A stretch of 64,000 bases of DNA. Origin: Armatimonadota bacterium. Lineage in GTDB: Bacteria; Armatimonadota; Fervidibacteria; Fervidibacterales; Thermosaccharophagaceae. Numbering within the stretch: the first letter of the stretch is position 1; each line of letters starts with the position of its first letter. The stretch spans positions 1-64,000 of the forward strand of contig JANXAS010000004.1 in assembly GCA_025062195.1 (NCBI GenBank), written 5' to 3'. The notes beneath the pieces were generated by a model, which saw only the letters and a list, made by a program, of their open reading frames with translations, did not search any database and had not been told where the DNA came from. Below, in pieces: positions 43,943-52,346 of the stretch. Made by a program: the position numbers and the translations under genes.

Positions 43943-45496
43943 CTATGCGCAACAGCGATGCATATCATAGTTGGGTGCGCTTACAACCTTCCTATCAATC
44001 AACTCGGCAGCTGCAAGCAATGTGAGCCGAGCTATGCCGTGCAATTGAGCATAGCACTCCAGAAGCTCGTTATGCTCTCCCCTGACAAGCACCTGATGAT
44101 GAAAACCTCTCAATCTGCGCACATCAATCACATCGTCCAGTTTCACCGAAACAGAAGTTCGGCAGCCACCCCATGGTGGCGTGTCAATGTTCTCCACGAC
44201 TGTTCCGGTGCCAAACATCAGGTTGCCGGGACCAAGGAAGCGCAGCACTGTTGCCCTTCGCTTCGCCCTCCAAAGGACTTGCATTGCTACACCGGTATTT
44301 GATTCTGAATGGCTTCGCAGCACGAATTCGGCTGGCTCGTCATAAAAGCTTGTCAAGCGCAATGGGCATGTGCAATGCGATGTGATTAGCGTTTGTCTCA
44401 CAGTGTCAGGCACCGGGTTACCCATAAAGCCGGGTCTGTCAAGCAGGTATTGGCATAGCATTAGCGTCAATGTTGCATCCCTATCGGCTTCGCAGCCCGC
44501 TTGGAAGCCCTCATCACGAAGGTGTGTGAATGCCAAGCACGGTGGTGGGACTTGCCTGTTGGCAACAAGTGGTAGGCAATCTGTTGCGACTGCATCGGCA
44601 TCATATGCTGCCATAATGTTGCGGTGCGCAAAGTAAGTTCGGGCAGCGTGAATGATATCCTCTTCCTTTGGCTCTACTATCTTGCGAGCCGTTCGCTTGT
44701 ATCTTGAGGCGAGCTCACGCACAAGCTTGTCATCAGGCGAAACTTTGTTGAACTCCTCAACATAACGCTTGACCGGAACTACGACGACTTCAGTGCCAAC
44801 CAGCTCAACTTTTGTTGTTTCTTCCTTGTCGCCACGAATGATTGCCAACCGGCTATTGCTCATAAGCTTACCGGCTTTGATTGCTTTAAATGCTCGCCTT
44901 ATGCCTTCAAGGTCAATTGATGATACATACCAGACCTTTGGCTGCCCAGAATAGGCATGCATTGGTCCGATAAATGAGGTTCCAACAGGTGAGTAGATAA
45001 TTGTCCTAATGCCAGTTCCAACAAATAGCTTAACTAAGTCCCAAAGATATATGTGGTGTAGGACAACAAGGAAAGCATCGGGTGGATCGGCTTTAAGTCT
45101 CTCAATGAGTGCCTTTGCCTCATCGGCATTGGGAATGAACTTTGGCTCAACGAACAGGTTAACACCAATCTCTTTGGCGATGTTTCTAAATTCAATAGTC
45201 AGTTCGCTCTCACGCTGCTCAACTGGATATGCTGCTCCCGGCCAACCCATCCACCAAGGTGTTGGCAAGCGAACAAATACGGCATTAATTGTTGGGGAAG
45301 GCTTCAGCGACTGCCGTTTCAATCCCTCAGGCAATGCCTCACCTGAAAATGCTTTTGAGAACGGATGCAAAGATGATGCAGCTGTGCACAACCCAATGGC
45401 GCACATGCTGCCAATAAACTGCCTTCTGCTCATACGACCGTCACAGGGCAATAGCGCCTCAAATTCTTTTAACCCTTCATGCCTATTAGCAGCCAT
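43943..45496 (-). CDS. L-fucose/L-arabinose-isomerase-like protein with Tat-type leader
   Basis: A protein of about 517 residues with an N-terminal twin-arginine-like signal (MSRRQFIGSMCAIGLCTAASS) about 20 residues in, so probably exported. The remainder has the FucI/AraA-like alpha/beta layout (for example DPPDAFLVVLHHIYLW, AYDADAVATDCLPLVANR with possible metal-binding Asp, GFQAGCEADRDATLTL, FLGPGNLMFGTGTV). A secreted isomerase is odd. The classical catalytic Glu/Asp set cannot be confirmed by eye. ATG 45496 follows GGTGATGGGG; ATG 45508 is also possible. The function is tentative. Confidence 0.55.
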   Translation of the reverse strand: MAANRHEGLKEFEALLPCDGRMSRRQFIGSMCAIGLCTAASSLHPFSKAFSGEALPEGLKRQSLKPSPTINAVFVRLPTPWWMGWPGAAYPVEQRESELTIEFRNIAKEIGVNLFVEPKFIPNADEAKALIERLKADPPDAFLVVLHHIYLWDLVKLFVGTGIRTIIYSPVGTSFIGPMHAYSGQPKVWYVSSIDLEGIRRAFKAIKAGKLMSNSRLAIIRGDKEETTKVELVGTEVVVVPVKRYVEEFNKVSPDDKLVRELASRYKRTARKIVEPKEEDIIHAARTYFAHRNIMAAYDADAVATDCLPLVANRQVPPPCLAFTHLRDEGFQAGCEADRDATLTLMLCQYLLDRPGFMGNPVPDTVRQTLITSHCTCPLRLTSFYDEPAEFVLRSHSESNTGVAMQVLWRAKRRATVLRFLGPGNLMFGTGTVVENIDTPPWGGCRTSVSVKLDDVIDVRRLRGFHHQVLVRGEHNELLECYAQLHGIARLTLLAAAELIDRKVVSAPNYDMHRCCA

Positions 45497-45663
45497 CCCC
45501 ATCACCATCCCTGTGCATGAGTTGTGTTTGTCAAAAGTTAACTTATAGCACATGAGTTGGATGGGTGTAAGTCGTGATTTAATGCCACCATCCTTTACAG
45601 CCCTGCATTAAAAGTTTATTTTCTTCTGTTGGCGGATGCAGAACGGTCTGGCAGGTGATTCTC

Positions 45664-46761
45664 ATGATGGTGTTTCTTTCGTTCATCTTCATGGCAGCAT
45701 TTATGGTTTCAACAGCTTTCGGGCTTGACATAGTGCGAGATGGCAAACCGGTGGCTCAAGTTGTTGTTTCGCCTCTGCCAACTGACACAGAGCCTCGCAG
45801 GGGTTTCCAACCGGATGATGCAATGGCTGCAAAAGTTTTGGTTGATTGGGTTAGTAAGATGACCGATGCACAACTGCCCATTACTGCTGCGCCCACAGAT
45901 GGACGCCCTGCCATCTACATTGGCGAAGCTGCAGTTAAGGCGGGACTAAAATTGAACGATATACAAAGTCCGACAAATGAGGGATTACGCATAGTTGTGA
46001 TTGGTCAGAAGGCTTTGATCGGCGGACAATCGGGAGTAGCCACAGTGAGGGCAGTTTGCCGTTTCCTTGAAGTCATCGGTTGCCGCTACCTTATGGAAGG
46101 CCCTTTGGGGGAAGTGTATCCGCGCCTTAAAACTCTACACCTGAGGGACTTTTCGCTGACGGAGAAGCCAGCTCTCCTTTCACGAAGGATTTGGGGTTCT
46201 CAATGGGCAGGCGAGACACTTTGGAAGATTTGGAATGGTGCTGGTGGGTTAAGTTTGGAGACGGGGCACTCGTGGGGTAGATACATACCTCAAAGCCTAT
46301 TCCATGAGCACCCAGAATATTTTCGGATGAATGCTGATGGTCAGAGGGTTCCAAGCGAGTGGCTCTGCACATCCAATATGGATTTAAGGGCGTTATTTTC
46401 CCAAAGGGTTATAGAGGCTATACGAAAGGGGCGAATTTATCCATCCATATCGCCACCAGATGGGACAGCATACTGTCAATGCCCAAGCTGCAAGGCTCAG
46501 GACAACCCAAATGCAATTGAGCCCTCCTCGGGGGCTGTGAGCATGACTGACAGATTTGTTGACTTCTTCAATTACATTGCTCAAAGGGTCGCTGAAGAGT
46601 TCCCGCACTCCATCCTCAACTTCTACTGCTATGCTGATTACACTCAACCTCCAGCAGCCCATTTAAACTCGCTTCAAACCTCTGCCCATGGCTGGCTCCA
46701 ATTCGCTATTGCCGCTTCCACCGCATTGGAAGCCCAAACTGCCCACCGAATCAACAATTAG
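45664..46761 (+). pseudogene. DUF4838 glycosidase, 5' fragment (frameshifted)
   Basis: The N-terminal part of a secreted DUF4838 (GH20/alpha-glucuronidase-related) protein. It has a hydrophobic leader, KVLVDWVSKMTDAQLPI, a nucleotide-independent GH20b-like N-domain, RRIWGSQWAGETL and the barrel start CQCPSCKAQDNPNAIEPSSG. It ends early in a non-homologous tail (HGWLQFAIAAS). A one-base deletion near 46661-46666 (a TTTAAA run) moves the coding frame. GGTGATTCTC precedes ATG 45664. Either a sequencing error or a real broken gene. Confidence 0.7.
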
Positions 46762-47915
46762 CCGAAGCAATTGAGGGATGGTCAAAAGTGGCAAAGCAAA
46801 TGGGCTATCGGGCTTACAACTACAATCTCGCTGAGTGCACTGTCCCATTCTCAAAGCTCTCCGTTTGGAGCCACGACATACCTTACCTGTATCGCAAAAA
46901 TCTTATTGGCATCAGCATTGAGACACTCCCGGCATGGCACATCTATGGACCTCACATCTATCTCAGCATTCGTCTCTCCTATCAACCTGAAGCCGATGCC
47001 AATGCGCTTATGGACGATTACTTCACCAAGTTCTACGGTGATAAAGCCGGTCAAGCCATGAAGGAATATTGGCTCACGATTGATGAAGCCTTTGCCAAGA
47101 TGAGGTGTCACTCAGGGAGCTTCTTCGCATTGCATTTGGCATATACTCCCGATGTTGTAAGTCGCTGTCAAGCCCTTTTGGAAAGGGCAAAGGAGTTGGC
47201 TCAGGGTGTTCCAGTTTACTTGGCGAGAATAACGATGGCTGAAGAGGGTTTCCAGAACGCCGTTCAGTATCTTCAGCTGCGAGATGCTATCAATCAAGGT
47301 GAATTTGCAAGCGCAAAAACAATTTATGAGAAATTGCTTGAGCGTGCCAAAGCCCAAGTTAAAGCTGGCTATGGCAGCCAATACACTGTCACATACCTTC
47401 AGCGCTTCCTTGGTGGGATAGTGGATAGAGGCGCAGCAGCTACTGCGCCGCCACGCCGTCTGCTGCAAGTGCTTTCTGATGTATGGCGCTTCACATGGGA
47501 TGAAAGAGGTGAAGGATTGCAATTGGGCTATCACTTGCCTCAGACTGATGACTCAAGATGGCTTCAAGTAGCCACCTACAGCAAAACGCTGGATGCGCAA
47601 GGGTTGCCCGACAAGAAGACAATACTTTGGTATCGCACAAGCTTTCGCTTACCTCAAGATTACCAGCGCCTATACCAACGCCTCTTCCTTTTCTTCGCCG
47701 AAGTGGATGGAACGGCAACAGTGTATCTCAATGGTCATCAAATTGGAGAGCAAAAGGAAAGGCGAGTGCCGTTTGAAGTTGACATCACGGATGGCGCCAA
47801 AGCAGGTGATAACCTTTTAGCAGTGCGTGTGGATCATTCAAGGATTACCGAACTCTTCCTTGGCGGCATCATTAGACCAGTGTTGCTCATTGCTGTAGAG
47901 CGTGAGGCAAGGTGA
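46664..47915 (+). pseudogene. DUF4838 glycosidase, 3' fragment
   Basis: Continuation of the preceding gene in the other frame. From about 46664 the sequence reads LASNLCPWLAPIRYCRFHRI and then QQLAEAIEGWSKVAKQMGYR (the first ATG in this frame is 46788), matching the expected DUF4838 barrel: YRAYNYNLAECTVPF, KNLIGISIETLPAWH, LMDDYFTKFYGDKAG. The last 130 residues are a jelly-roll, galactose-binding-like domain (WYRTSFRLPQDY, ATVYLNGHQIGEQ, NLLAVRVDHS). Together the two parts would make a protein of about 750 residues. Confidence 0.7.
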
Positions 47916-48027
47916 GAAAACAAGCCGAAGTATAACTCACGCTGTCGTCAAGGCTGGCGCCGCCCCAACTGTGGTTTGGAAAGGCAAAGTCCTCACCGAA
48001 CTTGGAGGGCGAAGTTCCTGCCAGACT

Positions 48028-48256
48028 TGTGAGAGTGAGGCTCCCACAAAATTGTGAAGGTAAGGCTCACACAGAAGTTTATGAGGGTGAGGTTCGCACA
48101 AAACTGTGAAAGAAAGGCTCACACAAAATTTGCGGGGGTAAGCTCACGCAAAATTTGTGAGGATGAGGTTCACACAAAACTTGCGAGGGCGAGGCTTACA
48201 CAAAACTGTGAGGTTGAGGCTCTCGCAAAACTGCGAGGGTAAGCTCACGCAAAAGT
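48028..48256. repeat. 9-unit tandem array, 25-27 bp, hairpin-forming
   Basis: Nine imperfect units of 25-27 bp with consensus TGTGAGGGTGAGGCTCACACAAAA(C/T). Each unit contains TGTGAG and CTCACA, so most could fold a short hairpin. Two units carry TGCG with CGCA at both arms, a paired change. The unit length is not a multiple of three and the copies drift, so neither strand codes for a clean repeat protein. It has no unique spacers, so it is not a CRISPR array. Two more degenerate units may lie just upstream (47970-48027). Confidence 0.85.
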
Positions 48257-48907
48257 TGTGTGCAGTTGCAAAGCCGGTAGCGAATGGCACTCTAAGTGTA
48301 TTGCGAATGGCAAGCGCATACCGGAAGACCTCGTTTAGTGAGCGCTCCCTTGCACCGCTTGATTCGCTCATGGTTGTCCATTCAAACACTTCACAGCATG
48401 GAAGCGTTTGCGAGAATATACGAGAATATACGAGAATATACGAGAATATACTCAAGCTTGCTCTCTCGCCCCGCTTCAAACTTATTTGAGGTGTCTCGCA
48501 AAGGAGATGTTGAGCAGCTTCAATTGCGGGTATTTCAGTTTCAACTGGCGTCTCTTCAACACCTATAAGCGGCGAAACTAAAGCTGTCAGACGACAGTGG
48601 TATGTGAAGCTGGGAACGCCAATTGCGAGGAACAACTTTGCTTCCTTTAGCTGCGCCAACTGGTTATCAATCGCTGCCACAATTTCAACCTTAGCTTGCT
48701 TTGGCGGGCGCTTCTCAATGACAATACGATATGTGGCGTTCCAAGTAGACCTTCCTCAAGCGCCGCAATGCCAAGCTTAATTTGCTTCCCGTCCTTAACA
48801 CCATCAAGGACTATAGCCAGCCGCCTTTGTGTGGAGGTTATTTTATCAGCCTTCTTCAAGTTTGCCGGCTCTACGAACTCCAGATGCTTAATTTGATCTT
48901 TGCGCAT
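48144..48907 (-). pseudogene. frameshifted unknown gene
   Basis: From a start at 48907 (MRKDQIKHLEFVEP) the frame reads lysine-rich, then a frameshift near 48750-48756 moves the conserved-looking continuation NATYRIVIEKRPPKQAKVEI and AAIDNQLAQLKEAKLFLAIG into the next frame. The second frame continues through the CGAGAATATA microsatellite and into the tandem array to 48144; the latter part (below about 48480) looks non-coding. No family was recognised. Codon-wise, it reads like a once-intact gene of around 140 residues. Confidence 0.45.
48411..48450. repeat. microsatellite (CGAGAATATA)x4
   Basis: Four perfect tandem copies of the 10-bp unit CGAGAATATA. This is AT-rich, in a gene-poor stretch inside the degraded frame described next. 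Perfect copies indicate recent slippage. Confidence 0.95.
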
Positions 48908-49400
48908 AACAGCTGTCGTATCATTCCCTATGGCAATGTAAGTTGTGCGTGGGCTTTTTTCACCGTTTTAAGTGTTACCGATAGGTCTTAATGCATTGGG
49001 ACAACAATATGCAACGTCCCATAAAGGTGTTGGCCATACTTAGTGGTGATGCTCACCTTCTTTTCCCTCGTTGTGCTTGAGCAATTCGTAAAGGTCATTT
49101 GGAGCGCGCTCAAGCTTTCTTTTCACCCCTCCTTTGCGATGTGGTTTTGCGTTTGGGCTGTCCTAAACATAAGTTCTATAGCGACATTGACATGTTCACC
49201 GTGTAGACAGTTGAGAAATCGTCACCGCTCCAAATACCGTAAAGTTTAGGTGTTCAGGAGCAGTTGGATAAACTTTGCGGTTGCTATGCGGCATATTCAT
49301 TCTGTGATTATGGCGATTGTATTCGTTACCTTAAGCAACCCGCCGGGTGAGTTTGCCAGCCGCAGCATCAAAGTTGACTGGTGTGGTGGAGGTAATGGAG
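48908..49400. other. 493-bp gap without convincing gene
   Basis: Nothing clear. On the minus strand at 49126 a GTG follows AAAGGAGGGG and reads 28 codons (VKRKLERAPNDLYELLKHNE then a stop at 49040). A continuation KYGQHLYGTLHIVVPM is found in the next frame, so it may be a remnant of a small gene with a frameshift. This is speculative. Confidence 0.35.
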
Positions 49401-49748
49401 ATGGCACGAGGATGCATCTTCTGTGACATCGCGAGCGGCAAAGTCCAGAGCCGAATAGCTTATGAGGATGAGGATGTGATTGCCTTCCACGACATTAACC
49501 CGCAGGCACCGATTCATATCCTCATCATACCGAAAAAACACATAGCTAACTTGAACGAGACAAGCGATGATGACCTAAAGCTGCTCAGCAAACTGCTCCT
49601 TGTGGCGCGTGACATAGCAAAGAAAGAAGGCGTCAGCGAAAGGGGTTACCGAATTGTCCTCAACACGAACAGGGAAGCTGGGCAATCTGTCTTCCATATT
49701 CATTTTCATTTGCTTGGCGGACGCCCATTCGGTTGGCCACCGGGCTAA
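49401..49748 (+). CDS. hinT: HIT-family nucleotide phosphoramidase-like protein (HINT)
   Basis: A 115-residue histidine-triad hydrolase. CIFCDIASGKV (a Zn-like Cys pair) begins the fold, DINPQAPIHILIIPKKHI is the central strand and HIHFHLLGG carries the HxHxH triad. HINT proteins hydrolyse aminoacyl- or lysyl-AMP and similar phosphoramidates. The frame extends to 49347, but GGAGGT is 8 bases before ATG 49401. It is alone on the plus strand after the gene-poor region. Confidence 0.93.
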   Translation: MARGCIFCDIASGKVQSRIAYEDEDVIAFHDINPQAPIHILIIPKKHIANLNETSDDDLKLLSKLLLVARDIAKKEGVSERGYRIVLNTNREAGQSVFHIHFHLLGGRPFGWPPG

Positions 49749-49777
49749 GCGAGCCAACGATTGGCGATTCGCATTGC

Positions 49778-49792
49778 GCGCATAAAATGCGC
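49778..49792. other. perfect 6-bp hairpin GCGCAT-AAA-ATGCGC
   Basis: A small perfect palindrome about 30 bp downstream of hinT. No T-run follows, so it is at best a weak terminator or a chance palindrome. Confidence 0.2.
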
Positions 49793-49917
49793 AAATGGGC
49801 AGGTTATCATCCGGCTGGCTCGCAGCACCTGTGCGCTGTTAACGAACCTTTGATGCTCACCCATGCGGCATATAAAGCTGCCGACTTTACGATTTGAATT
49901 CCTCGGGGGTGATGGCG

Positions 49918-50841
49918 ATGCGGCGATGGGGATTTATGCTTATGAGTGTGCTATTAACTTCGTGCATGCTCGGTTCTGCCCAGCCATTGCATCATTATGC
50001 TTTTGCAGCCGATAGGGTAGCGTTAAAAATCGCTGTTGCTTATGTTGATGACAGAACTGGTTACCCAGATAAAGCACTTGCTGATGTGGCGCAATTTATG
50101 CTCACACAGGCGTTGCGAGAGATTGAGGGATTTGAAGTCATTTCAGTTGACCTCATCAGAGATGCTATGACTGCGTTGAAACTTCGCCCGCCGCTTACTG
50201 ATATTGAGATGTGTAAACTTGCCAATGAGTTGAAGGTTGACTGGGTAATACGAGCGGCTCTTGAGCAAGCAACCTTGGACAAAAGGACAAACGCAGTTTC
50301 TGTCCCGATGATGGCAGAGGCGGTCAGTAGAGATTTGGAAGTGATTATCAGCCGGGCAAGTGCGGTCGGCACCTACACAGCAAAGGGTGATTTAGCTAAT
50401 CCGCTCGTGCTGTATACTGCGCTCGTCAACGCAATCAACAACTCATGTTCGCATGCTGCTGGGCAGCTTGAATACTCCGCCAAGGTCAAGGGTATCCTCT
50501 TGCTCCCACCAATGAATAACTTCATACGCACAAACATTGGCATTCATCAGGGCTTAAAAGTTGGCGCTAAATTGCTTGTGGTTAGTCATGGCAGACCTGT
50601 GGCGTGGGCAAAAGTTGTGGATGTGAATGACGATGATTGCCAGGCTGAACTCATGCAAGTTGTGCTCGGAAAAAGACTTGAACCAAATATGAAGGTGTTC
50701 GTCATCAGCAATCCCGCCGCACATGAGGCGCCAACTTATGCGGAACGCATTGAGAGAGAGTTGAGGAGGGCGACAAGAGAATTGTTCATCGCTATAGTCA
50801 TAACATTTGGCGCTCTCATTGCCACTGATGTGATCAAGTGA
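49918..50841 (+). CDS. secreted CsgG/FlgT-like protein
   Basis: A 307-residue protein with a lipoprotein-like or signal N-terminus (WGFMLMSVLLTSCMLGSA; Cys within a possible lipobox LTSC). The middle resembles CsgG/LpoB-type lipoproteins (VALKIAVAYVDDRTGYPDKA, ALREIEGFEVISVDLIRDAM, ADELKVDWVIRAA-like). Near 190-260, IGIHQGLKVGAKLLVVSHGR resembles the C-terminal domain of flagellar assembly protein FlgT. A hydrophobic C-terminal segment (ELFIAIVITFGALIATDVI) could be a membrane anchor. ATG 49918 follows GGGGTGAT. No flagellar gene is nearby. Confidence 0.6.
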   Translation: MRRWGFMLMSVLLTSCMLGSAQPLHHYAFAADRVALKIAVAYVDDRTGYPDKALADVAQFMLTQALREIEGFEVISVDLIRDAMTALKLRPPLTDIEMCKLANELKVDWVIRAALEQATLDKRTNAVSVPMMAEAVSRDLEVIISRASAVGTYTAKGDLANPLVLYTALVNAINNSCSHAAGQLEYSAKVKGILLLPPMNNFIRTNIGIHQGLKVGAKLLVVSHGRPVAWAKVVDVNDDDCQAELMQVVLGKRLEPNMKVFVISNPAAHEAPTYAERIERELRRATRELFIAIVITFGALIATDVIK

Positions 50842-50998
50842 GATGGTGGTGGGCATTTAGCGGAATTGCGCCCTTACAAGATGCGCATGTAACCTTGCGA
50901 GGGTTGACCATCAGCGTGATGTTGATTGATGTTGATGAGGCTGATGAAATAATAGGGGCACATCTGTATTCCCTCTCACATCGCTGCACCTCATTAGG

Positions 50999-52168
50999 TC
51001 ATGCCCAAACTCCGGGTATGCTCTCGCCGCAGAATTTGCACTTACCTTTGTTAATGTTGTTTTCAGCTATTCCAATGTAGCCAACGCGCTTCACGAGCAA
51101 GCGGTTGCATCTTGTGCAATAGGTGTTTTCTCCATCATGCCCAGGCACATTGCCTATGTATGCAAATTTGACCCCGCATTCCATCGCTATCTGACGGCAA
51201 CGCTCAAGCGTCTTAACAGGCGTTGGTGGCAAGTTGCGCAGCCGATATGCTGGATGGAACCGAAGGAAGTGCATGGGCACATCTTTCCCCACATTTTTAA
51301 CAACCCATTCGCACATGCGCTTTATCTCACTTGAGCTGTCATTCATTGTTGGGACAATGAGCACGACGAGCTCCATGAATGTGCCGTATTGGCGGACAAG
51401 CTCTATAGCCCTAAGCACTGGTTTTAGGCTTCCACCAACGATCGTCCGATAGAATTCCTCGTTGAAAGCTTTCAGGTCAATCCGTATGCAGTCAAACAAC
51501 GGGCACAGTTCCTTTAACGGTGCATCGTCAATGTATGCGGCGGTGACCATAAGGTTTTTAAGCTTGCGCTCTTTGGCAATTTTGGCGGTGTCAAGTGTGT
51601 ATTCAAAGAAGATGACGGGTTCGGTGAATGTATATGCTATTGCGTCACATTCAAGCTCCAATGCAAGTTCCACAACCTTGTTCGGTGGCAGGTCATAGTT
51701 TGTTGTCTGCTCAGGACCAACTTGGCTTATCTGCCAGTTCTGACAATACAGGCAGCGCAGGTTGCATCCGGCAGTCGCTATACCGAGGCAACGCATCCCC
51801 GGCACAACATGAAATATAGGTGTCTGTTCAACTGGGTGGTATGAGACAGCACATGCCAACCCATAAACCTTTGTATAGAGTTTTCGGTCGTAGCAAACAC
51901 GCATCCTGCAAGCTCCGGTTTGACCATCATCAATCATGCAGAACTTCGGGCACAATGTGCATTGCACCTGCTTTCCAACCGGGCGCCAATAGCGAGCCAA
52001 ATGATGTTGTATGCCCTTTGCCCTCGGCAGGTCAGTTATGTCCTTAACGGTTATTTCTTTGCCCCTGTAGATTGGTGCGCCCGCTTCAGCATTTAAAGCG
52101 CATGCCCCGCACAGTGCACAGCCAATCAGTGAGCTTATGAATTGGCGTCTCGTCATATCATGGCGCAT
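50999..52168 (-). CDS. amrS: AmmeMemoRadiSam system radical SAM enzyme with Tat-like leader
   Basis: A 389-residue radical-SAM protein. The [4Fe-4S] motif is GCNLRCLYCQNWQIS (CxxxCxxC). Before it are CTLCPKFCMIDDGQTGACR and HPVEQTPIFHVVPG, typical of AmrS; the C-terminus has a Cys-rich zinc-like patch (TYCTRCNRLL ... CKFCGESIPGVWA). AmrS, Memo and AMMECR1 are usually co-encoded; AMMECR1 here is 28 kb away. The N-terminus, MTRRQFISSLIGCALCGACA, looks like a Tat signal, which is odd for a cofactor enzyme. The alternative start ATG 52156 would remove only the first four residues and keeps the RR motif. Confidence 0.92.
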   Translation of the reverse strand: MRHDMTRRQFISSLIGCALCGACALNAEAGAPIYRGKEITVKDITDLPRAKGIQHHLARYWRPVGKQVQCTLCPKFCMIDDGQTGACRMRVCYDRKLYTKVYGLACAVSYHPVEQTPIFHVVPGMRCLGIATAGCNLRCLYCQNWQISQVGPEQTTNYDLPPNKVVELALELECDAIAYTFTEPVIFFEYTLDTAKIAKERKLKNLMVTAAYIDDAPLKELCPLFDCIRIDLKAFNEEFYRTIVGGSLKPVLRAIELVRQYGTFMELVVLIVPTMNDSSSEIKRMCEWVVKNVGKDVPMHFLRFHPAYRLRNLPPTPVKTLERCRQIAMECGVKFAYIGNVPGHDGENTYCTRCNRLLVKRVGYIGIAENNINKGKCKFCGESIPGVWA

Positions 52169-52346
52169 ATGACTGTCACACCCTATCGTGAGGCTTAGTT
52201 AGGTCCTTCAATTTGCAGCAGAAGTTATGTAACTGAATATAAGGGCAGCTTTGCGCTGCACGCATCGTTAGTTTCGTCTTCGCCTTTTCAGGTGACATGA
52301 CTCGCCAATACAAGACGACACCAACTGCGCAACTCTTTTTTGTGGT

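Noticed and set aside
48028..48256. CRISPR array
   Set aside because: Repeats are contiguous, degenerate and have no unique spacers; no cas genes are nearby.
49838..49870. Another repeat end (TTAACGAACCTTTGATGCTC)
   Set aside because: Only about 10 bases match the repeat end; chance is likely.
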